From DASUAL01 sp035763805 (GTDB taxonomy: Bacteria; Gemmatimonadota; Gemmatimonadetes; Gemmatimonadales; GWC2-71-9), in contig DASUAL010000067.1 in assembly GCA_035763805.1 (NCBI GenBank), positions 1 through 64,000 of the forward strand: a DNA stretch of 64,000 bases, read 5' to 3'. Positions 58,991 to 64,000 of this stretch are shown here, piece after piece. Both the position numbers and the translations under genes were made by a program. The first letter of the stretch is position 1; the number at the start of each line of letters is the position of its first letter. The notes under the pieces are model-generated. The model saw nothing but the letters and a program-made list of their open reading frames with translations. It was not told the DNA's origin and did not search any database.

Positions 58991-60346
58991 ATGATAGCGA
59001 CACGCGCAGCGCTCGCAGCGCCGGGTGCGTTGTTCGCCGCTCTCAAGCCACCCCTGGGCGACTCCCTGGCCATGGTCGAGGCCGATCGCTGCCTCGAGTG
59101 CGGCGGCCCCGCCGCTCCGGCACCGTGTGTCGCCGCCTGTCCGGCCGGGATCGACGTCCCCGGCTTCATTCACGCCATCACCCTCGGCGACGCGATCGCC
59201 GCCGCCGAGACGATCTTCGCCGAGAACCTGCTCGGTGGCAGCTGCGCGCGCGTCTGCCCGGCGGAAGAGCTCTGCGAGGGGGCGTGCGTGCTGGATAAGG
59301 AAGGCCGGCGGCCGGTAGAGATCGCCCGCCTGCAGCGCTACGCCATCGACCGGGCGTTCGCGCGCGGCGTGAAGGTCCGCACCCCGGCCGCTCCGAACGG
59401 CCGGCGCGTCGCGGTGATCGGGGCCGGGCCGGCGGGGCTGGTGTGCGCGGGCGAGCTCGCGATCCTCGGCTACGCGGTGACCGTGTACGACGCGCGCCCC
59501 GACTACGGCGGACTGATTCGCTACGCGATCGCGCCGTACCGCCAGGTGCGCGAGCCGTTGCCGGAAGAGGTCGCGCGGATCGCGAGCCTGGGCGTGGAGC
59601 TCCGGATGGGCCTGGCCGTGGATTCGCCGGCCCGGCTGCGCAACGTCGAGCGTGAGGTGGACGCCGTCTTCCTCGGCGTGGGGCTGGGCGACGACGTCGG
59701 CGTGCGCTACCCGGGCGACGCCCTTCCCGGCGTGTGGAACTCCCTCCCCTTCATCGAGGCGATCAAACTCGGGCGCTCGCCGCGTGTCGGCGCGCGGGTC
59801 GTCGTGATCGGCGGCGGGAACACCGCGATCGACGTGGCGCGCGAGGCGCTGCGACTGGGCGCCGGGGAGGTCACAATCGTGTACCGGCGCGGGGAGGCCG
59901 AAATGCCGGCGTACCCGCACGAGGTGGCGGAAGCGCGCGCCGAAGGGGTGCAGTTCCGCTGGCTCACCAACCCGCTCCGGTTCCTGGGCAACGGGCGGCT
60001 GGACCGCGTGGAATGCCAGCGCATGCAGCTCGGCCCACCCGACCAAGGTGGACGCCGACGGCCGGAGCCGGTGCCTGCGAGCGAGTTCGTCCTGTTCGCC
60101 GACACCGCCGTGAAGGCGCTCGGGCAACAGCGGCGCACCGAGTTGCTCGGGTGGATCGAGGGGCTCGAGACCGACCGTGGGCTCATCGTCATCGACGCGG
60201 CGACCGGTCAGTCGACCCATCCCAAGTACTTCGCCGGCGGCGACGCGGTGAACGGCGGGGACACGGTAGTGGCCGCCGTGCGGAGCGCGAAGATCGCGGC
60301 GCGCGGGATTCACCGCTACCTGAGCGGCGCCGGAGCGGTCGCGTGA
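58991..60346 (+). CDS. GltD-like FAD-dependent NAD(P)H oxidoreductase, first gene of a 2-oxoacid oxidoreductase operon
   Basis: A 451-residue protein of the glutamate synthase small-subunit type. N-terminal cysteines for two [4Fe-4S] clusters: CLECGGPAAPAPCVAACPAG and GGSCARVCPAEELCEGAC. Then FAD-binding VAVIGAGPAGLVCAGELA, NAD(P)-binding VVVIGGGNTAIDVAREALR and the C-terminal FAD segment YFAGGDAVNGGDTVVAAVRS. It probably passes electrons between NAD(P)H and the ferredoxin encoded next door, as in SfrB/NfnB-like modules. No large subunit lies beside it; gltB is 15 kb away. Start ATG 58991. Its stop overlaps the ferredoxin start (GTGA). Confidence 0.9.
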   Translation: MIATRAALAAPGALFAALKPPLGDSLAMVEADRCLECGGPAAPAPCVAACPAGIDVPGFIHAITLGDAIAAAETIFAENLLGGSCARVCPAEELCEGACVLDKEGRRPVEIARLQRYAIDRAFARGVKVRTPAAPNGRRVAVIGAGPAGLVCAGELAILGYAVTVYDARPDYGGLIRYAIAPYRQVREPLPEEVARIASLGVELRMGLAVDSPARLRNVEREVDAVFLGVGLGDDVGVRYPGDALPGVWNSLPFIEAIKLGRSPRVGARVVVIGGGNTAIDVAREALRLGAGEVTIVYRRGEAEMPAYPHEVAEARAEGVQFRWLTNPLRFLGNGRLDRVECQRMQLGPPDQGGRRRPEPVPASEFVLFADTAVKALGQQRRTELLGWIEGLETDRGLIVIDAATGQSTHPKYFAGGDAVNGGDTVVAAVRSAKIAARGIHRYLSGAGAVA

Positions 60347-60609
60347 AGCCGGCGCTCGAGCGGTACACGCAGGGCGCCTGGGCGCTGATCGTGAATCGCC
60401 GCTGGTGCAAGGGCTGCAACCTGTGCGTGGCCGCCTGTCCCAGCCGCATCCTCGCGCTCGACGAGATGGAGCTCGTGCATGTCATCGACATTTCGAAGTG
60501 CGTCTTCTGCGGACTGTGCGCGGTGCGCTGTCCCGACTTCGTGTTCATCCTCGAGCGGCTGAACGGCAAGCAGCGGCGGACAGTGCCCGCTCCGCTGGGC
60601 GAAGGCTGA
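60343..60609 (+). CDS. 2x[4Fe-4S] ferredoxin-type delta subunit of 2-oxoacid:ferredoxin oxidoreductase
   Basis: An 88-residue protein with two classical cluster motifs, CKGCNLCVAACP and CVFCGLCAVRCP, each CxxCxxCxxxCP. This is the KorD/PorD-type subunit that takes electrons from the alpha-beta catalytic pair. The start is GTG 60343, overlapping the previous stop, and its own stop overlaps the ATG of the alpha-subunit gene. Between the clusters is SRILALDEMELVHVIDISK, the usual PorD linker. Confidence 0.93.
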   Translation: MKPALERYTQGAWALIVNRRWCKGCNLCVAACPSRILALDEMELVHVIDISKCVFCGLCAVRCPDFVFILERLNGKQRRTVPAPLGEG

Positions 60610-61727
60610 TGCGACTGATTCAGGGGAACGAAGCGTGCGCGCTGGGCGCGATCCGGGCGGGGTGCTCCTTCTTCGCCGGCTACCCGATCACGCCTGCGTC
60701 CGAGATCATGGAGTGGCTGGCGCGCCTGCTGCCGCCCCGCGGCGGCGTGTTCATCCAGATGGAGGACGAGATCGCCGCGCTCGGCGCCGTGATCGGCGCG
60801 TCCTGGGCGGGCGCGAAGGCGATGACCGCCACGTCGGGCCCAGGGTTCTCCCTGATGCAGGAGCACATCGGATACGCGGCGATGACCGAGACCCCCTGCG
60901 TGATCGTCGACTCCCAGCGCGGCGGGCCAAGCACCGGCATGCCCACGTTGCCCTCCCAGGCCGACGTCATGCAGGCCCGATGGGGCTCCCACGGCGATCG
61001 CCCGGCGGTGGTGCTCACCGCCTCGTCGGTGCGCGACACCTACGAGGTGACGGTGACCGCGTTCAACCTCGCGGAGACTCACCGCGTCCCCGTGATCGTG
61101 CTGCTCGATGCCATCCTCTCGCACATGCGAGAGAACGTGGAGCTCCCCGAACCGGAGGTAGTAGACCGTCGGGCGCCCGCGTCCGCCGAGGGGTTCCAGC
61201 CCTTCGCCGGTCCCGAGTTCCTCCCCTTTGGCGCGGGTGTGCCGCTGACCGTAACGGGGCTCGCGCACGCGGAGTCGGGCCGGTCCCGCTCGTCCGACGG
61301 CGCGAACCTCGAGCGCATGCTGCGGCGCGTCATCAACCGCGTCGCCGCCGACGTCGACCACGTCGTGCGCTACCGGGCCTACCACGCGGACGGTGCACGC
61401 CTCTTGATCCTCGCCTACGGGATCACCGCGCGCGCGGCCCGGGCCGCCGTGGATCGCCTGCGCGCCGCGGGAGCGCCCGCCGGGCTACTCGAGCTTCAGA
61501 CGTTGTGGCCCTTCCCGGAACAGCTCGTCGCAGGGTTGGCCAAGGATGCCGACGTGGTGCTCGTTCCGGAGCTCAACCTCGGACAACTGCTCTGGCCCGT
61601 TCGGGCCGCGGTGGCGGGGTTGGCCCCCGTGCGGCCGCTCAACCGGGCGGACGGGCGCCTGTTCACGCCGGAGGAGATCGTCGCTGCGGTCGCGGCGCCG
61701 GAGGTCGCGCATGCCGAGAGTCGGTGA
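60609..61727 (+). CDS. 2-oxoacid:ferredoxin oxidoreductase alpha subunit (KorA-like)
   Basis: A 372-residue subunit with LIQGNEACALGAIRAGCSFF, GYPITPASEIMEWLA, MEDEIAALGAVIGASWAGAK and TSGPGFSLMQEHIGYAAMTE, all hallmarks of the pyrimidine-binding (alpha) chain of 2-oxoacid oxidoreductases. The domain II/III order without fused gamma is typical of 2-oxoglutarate (Kor) enzymes. It works with the beta chain to convert 2-oxoglutarate (or a related acid) and CoA to acyl-CoA and CO2 with reduced ferredoxin. Substrate is inferred from family. The ATG shares one base with the previous stop; it overlaps the beta-subunit gene by 17 bases. Confidence 0.93.
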   Translation: MRLIQGNEACALGAIRAGCSFFAGYPITPASEIMEWLARLLPPRGGVFIQMEDEIAALGAVIGASWAGAKAMTATSGPGFSLMQEHIGYAAMTETPCVIVDSQRGGPSTGMPTLPSQADVMQARWGSHGDRPAVVLTASSVRDTYEVTVTAFNLAETHRVPVIVLLDAILSHMRENVELPEPEVVDRRAPASAEGFQPFAGPEFLPFGAGVPLTVTGLAHAESGRSRSSDGANLERMLRRVINRVAADVDHVVRYRAYHADGARLLILAYGITARAARAAVDRLRAAGAPAGLLELQTLWPFPEQLVAGLAKDADVVLVPELNLGQLLWPVRAAVAGLAPVRPLNRADGRLFTPEEIVAAVAAPEVAHAESR

Positions 61728-62526
61728 GGATCTGCGCCGCTACCTCAGAGTGGAAGCGATGCCGAACGTGTGGTGTCCGGGGTGCGGGCACGGCAACGTC
61801 GCCCGCGCGATCGCGACGGCCCTGAACCGGCTCAACCGACCGCTCGATCAGGTGGTGCTGGTGGGCGGCATCGGGTGCTCGGGGCGCACGCCGTTCTACT
61901 TCAACGCGAACGCCATGCACACCACCCACGGGCGCGCGCTTGCATTCGCGACGGGCATCAAACTCGTGAAGCCCGAGCTCACGATCATCGCCACCATGGG
62001 CGACGGAGACACGGCGGCGATCGGCGGCAACCACTTCATCCACGCCTGCCGCCGCAACATCGACGTCACCGCCGTCGTGTACAACAACGGCACCTATGGC
62101 ATGACCGGCGGGCAGCACGCCCCCACGGCGCCGCGGGGCTCGAAGTCCTCCACGACCCCGCTCGGGAGCATCGAGCCGCCGTTCGACCTCGTGGAACTCG
62201 CGCTCGCCGCCGGAGCGAGCTACGTCGCCCGCACGACGACCTTCGACTTCGACGAGCTGCCGCGGCGCATCGAGGAAGCCATCCGCCACCCCGGATTCGC
62301 CGTCGTGGAGGTGTTGACGCAGTGCCCGACCTACTACGGCCGCCTGAATGAGCTCGGCGACCCGGTCGCGATGCTCGACTACGAGCGGGACCAGACGGCT
62401 CCGCTGGACCTGATTGAGAAGGAAGATCTCGTGGGCAAGCTCCCGCTCGGGGTCTTCCGGCGGGAGCTCCGACCCGAGTACACGAGCCAGTACGCGGCCC
62501 TGCGCGCCGAGGCGGGGTCGGCATGA
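61711..62526 (+). CDS. 2-oxoacid:ferredoxin oxidoreductase beta subunit (KorB-like)
   Basis: A 271-residue thiamine-diphosphate-binding chain. WCPGCGHGNVARAIATAL provides cluster ligands and the N-terminal motif; the TPP signature is ATMGDGDTAAIGGNHFIHAC followed by VVYNNGTYGMTGGQ. QCPTYYGRLNE near the end is also typical. GGAGG lies nine bases before ATG 61711. Its stop overlaps the start of the gamma-subunit gene (ATGA). With the alpha subunit it forms the catalytic heterodimer. Confidence 0.95.
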   Translation: MPRVGEDLRRYLRVEAMPNVWCPGCGHGNVARAIATALNRLNRPLDQVVLVGGIGCSGRTPFYFNANAMHTTHGRALAFATGIKLVKPELTIIATMGDGDTAAIGGNHFIHACRRNIDVTAVVYNNGTYGMTGGQHAPTAPRGSKSSTTPLGSIEPPFDLVELALAAGASYVARTTTFDFDELPRRIEEAIRHPGFAVVEVLTQCPTYYGRLNELGDPVAMLDYERDQTAPLDLIEKEDLVGKLPLGVFRRELRPEYTSQYAALRAEAGSA

Positions 62527-63116
62527 TCCCCCGCGACCCGTTCCAGGTCCGGCTCTCGGGGAGCGGCGGCCAGGGCGTGATCCTGGCAGGCGTCCTGCTC
62601 GCGGAGGCCGGGATGTACGACGGGCTCCACGTCGTTCATACCCAGAGCTACGGACCCGCCGCGCGGCTCGGGGCGGCAAAGTCCGACGTCGTGCTGTCTC
62701 ACGGAGAGATCGCCTTCCCGGAAGTCACGCTTCCCGATTCCCTCGTCTGCCTCTCACGCGACGCCTACGCGAAATACGGAGCGCAGCTCGCGCCCGGCGG
62801 CGTGCGAGTCGTCGACCGGCAGGTACCCGCAGAGACGGCGGAGGCCCCCGGCAGCGTACTGCGGCTCCCCATTCTGCAGACCGCCCGAGAGCTCGGCCCC
62901 GGTGGCGCGATCACGGCGAACGTCGTGGCGCTGGGCGTGATCGTGGCGCTCTCGGGCATCGTGTCCCACCCGAGCCTCGCCCGGGCCATTCAGGAGCGAG
63001 TGAAGCGCGCAACGCTCGATCTCAACGAGCGCGCGCTGGAGGCGGGATTGCATCTTGGCGCAGGCATCAGAGAGGAGTTGAGTCATGTCCCTCAAGAGGC
63101 TGAAAGAGTACCTTGA
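62523..63116 (+). CDS. 2-oxoacid:ferredoxin oxidoreductase gamma subunit (KorC-like)
   Basis: A 197-residue subunit starting with the family motif VRLSGSGGQGVILAGVLLAE, followed by VVHTQSYGPAARLGAAKSDVVLS and TANVVALGVIVALSGIV. The gamma domain contributes to CoA binding and closes the active site. In this operon delta, alpha, beta and gamma are separate genes, giving the four-subunit form. ATGA overlap with the beta gene; the YbaK-like gene starts 32 bases before its end. Confidence 0.93.
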   Translation: MIPRDPFQVRLSGSGGQGVILAGVLLAEAGMYDGLHVVHTQSYGPAARLGAAKSDVVLSHGEIAFPEVTLPDSLVCLSRDAYAKYGAQLAPGGVRVVDRQVPAETAEAPGSVLRLPILQTARELGPGGAITANVVALGVIVALSGIVSHPSLARAIQERVKRATLDLNERALEAGLHLGAGIREELSHVPQEAERVP

Positions 63117-63552
63117 CGGCCACAACGTGAAGTACGTGACGATCAGCCATTCTCCGGCGTACACCGCCCAGGAGGTCGCTGCGTCCGCGCACGTCCCGGG
63201 CAAGGAGCTCGCGAAGACCGTCATCGTGCGGATCGACGGCAGTCTGGCGATGGCCGTGTTGCCGGCGTCGTACAAGGTCGATTTTGAATCGCTGCGAGAG
63301 GTCACCGGCGCCAAGCGCGTCGAGCTCGCGCGCGAAGGCGAGTTCAGAGGGCTGTTTCCCGACTGCGTGGCTGGCGCGATGCCGCCGTTCGGGAATCTCT
63401 ACGACCTACCGGTCTACGTGGCTAACGTCCTCGCAGAGGACGAGGAGATCGTGTTCAACGCGGGCTCGTTCACCGAGCTGATGAAGCTGCCGTACCACGA
63501 CTATGCCCGGCTCGTGCATCCCAAGGTGTTGCACTTCGCGGCGCACGTGTGA
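63085..63552 (+). CDS. YbaK/EbsC-family aminoacyl-tRNA deacylase
   Basis: A 155-residue protein of the INS/YbaK editing-domain family: SLKRLKEYLDGHNVKYVTIS, AYTAQEVAASAHVPGKELAKTVIV (with the conserved lysine), VLPASYKVDF and the C-terminal CVAGAMPPFGNLYDLPVYV with the GxxPPFG motif. These enzymes hydrolyse mischarged Cys- or Ala-tRNA. GAGGAG precedes ATG 63085 by seven bases. Why it is tied to the oxidoreductase operon (32-base overlap) is unclear; it may simply be read through. It is convergent with the last gene, 3 bases apart. Confidence 0.92.
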   Translation: MSLKRLKEYLDGHNVKYVTISHSPAYTAQEVAASAHVPGKELAKTVIVRIDGSLAMAVLPASYKVDFESLREVTGAKRVELAREGEFRGLFPDCVAGAMPPFGNLYDLPVYVANVLAEDEEIVFNAGSFTELMKLPYHDYARLVHPKVLHFAAHV

Positions 63553-63555
63553 AGG

Positions 63556-63930
63556 TCAAGGGGCGGCCTCAGGCGCGTGGTCCTGGAACACCTGCCGCAG
63601 GACCTGCCGCCGCTCGGCGAGGTCGTACAGCGTCAGCCGGTACGCCACGTCATCTCCGCCATTCAACACGCCGGCAAAGCGCTCCGTTTCGGCGGTGAGC
63701 GACCGCTCGGCCTTCCGCACGAGGCGCAGCTCGTCGAGCTGTGCAATGGGGAAGGTGTAGGTCGAGTCGTCGTTGCGCACGACCAGCGTGTCGCCGGCGA
63801 GCTTCACCAGGCGGAGGTCCCAGAGGATCTCGCCGCTGTTGAGCGTGAGCTGCCAGCGATCGCCACGCTGATCCTGCGCGGCGCACGGCGCGGCCAAAAG
63901 CCCGAGACACAATGCCAGGGTCCCCCTCAT
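63556..63930 (-). CDS. hypothetical exported protein
   Basis: A 124-residue protein with a signal peptide (TLALCLGLLAAPCAAQ) and a small beta-rich part (DRWQLTLNSGEILWDLRLVK, AGDTLVVRNDDSTYTFPIAQ, LDELRLVRKAERS), reminiscent of the Sm-like or SH3-like strands in short periplasmic proteins. I do not recognise the family. It stands at the edge of the window; the remaining 70 bases upstream hold no feature I can support. Codon use matches neighbouring genes and the signal peptide supports a real gene. Confidence 0.7.
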   Translation of the reverse strand: MRGTLALCLGLLAAPCAAQDQRGDRWQLTLNSGEILWDLRLVKLAGDTLVVRNDDSTYTFPIAQLDELRLVRKAERSLTAETERFAGVLNGGDDVAYRLTLYDLAERRQVLRQVFQDHAPEAAP

Positions 63931-64000
63931 GTCGGCTGGCCTCCCGCTGCGGCGCGGGTTGCCGCGGCCTTCCGGCGCCTTTTCCTTTCCTTCTCTTTCG

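Noticed and set aside
1..64000. CRISPR array, transposase, integrase or phage genes
   Set aside because: None seen on either strand; the repeats found are short, degenerate and not evenly spaced.

Overview
The window is a gene-dense, very GC-rich bacterial segment with about 56 protein-coding genes and no rRNA, tRNA, CRISPR array, phage or transposase gene that I can recognise. The gene content points to the phylum Gemmatimonadota. Pointers are a SusC/SusD-type outer-membrane pair in a high-GC genome, secreted VPS10/BNR-repeat, DPP IV-like and MXAN_6640-like proteins, lipoproteins with a C-terminal lipobox cysteine, a HmuY-like protein behind pruA, and an ECF42-type sigma factor with its DGPF partner. 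The phylum assignment is inference from gene content, not from a marker gene.

Layout. 0.1-4.3 kb: a small zinc-ribbon protein, proline catabolism (pruA, overlapping a HmuY-like gene), a VOC protein and a histidine kinase. 4.5-14.0 kb: SusC/SusD uptake pair, a GH18 hydrolase, a NagB/PIG-L fusion, a NarL-type two-component pair and a methyltransferase; this looks like uptake and turnover of amino sugars. 14.0-21.4 kb: a CRP-like palindrome, a DUF1097 membrane protein and a formate dehydrogenase operon. Its catalytic subunit reads through an in-frame UGA as selenocysteine, with a clear bacterial SECIS hairpin. The operon continues with an iron-sulfur subunit, a NrfD-type membrane subunit, a small lipoprotein, FdhE and an unknown 114-residue protein. 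21.4-26.9 kb: JAB/MPN-like, YbhB-like and YceI-TPR proteins, then an OmpR-type two-component system. 26.9-30.6 kb: a LACTB-like serine hydrolase and the agmatine-to-putrescine pair aguB-aguA. 30.7-36.2 kb: a solute-binding-like lipoprotein, a histidine kinase and an NtrC-type regulator in one overlapping unit. Directly downstream lie two regulator-type palindromes and a sigma-54 promoter candidate in front of a TPR lipoprotein gene. 36.3-43.4 kb: DGPF protein plus ECF sigma factor, acyltransferase, DPP IV-like peptidase, a DUF4382-like lipoprotein and an isocitrate-lyase-superfamily enzyme. 43.4-49.3 kb: a leader RNA with its own promoter and intrinsic terminator, then glutamate synthase large subunit and a porin. 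49.3-57.6 kb: secreted and envelope proteins. 57.6-64 kb: a Y-family polymerase and a tightly overlapping 2-oxoacid:ferredoxin oxidoreductase operon that begins with a GltD-like NAD(P)H oxidoreductase and ends with a YbaK-type deacylase.

The genes suggest an aerobic or facultative heterotroph that imports and degrades polymers and peptides, and recycles proline, agmatine and amino sugars. It can draw electrons from formate at the outer face of the membrane. The features most worth following are the selenocysteine formate dehydrogenase operon, the two-palindrome/sigma-54 arrangement at 35.1 kb, the gltB leader at 43.4 kb, a 26-bp hairpin that buries the start region of the DPP IV gene, and a family of degenerate dispersed intergenic repeats, one of which supplies the aguB-aguA junction.
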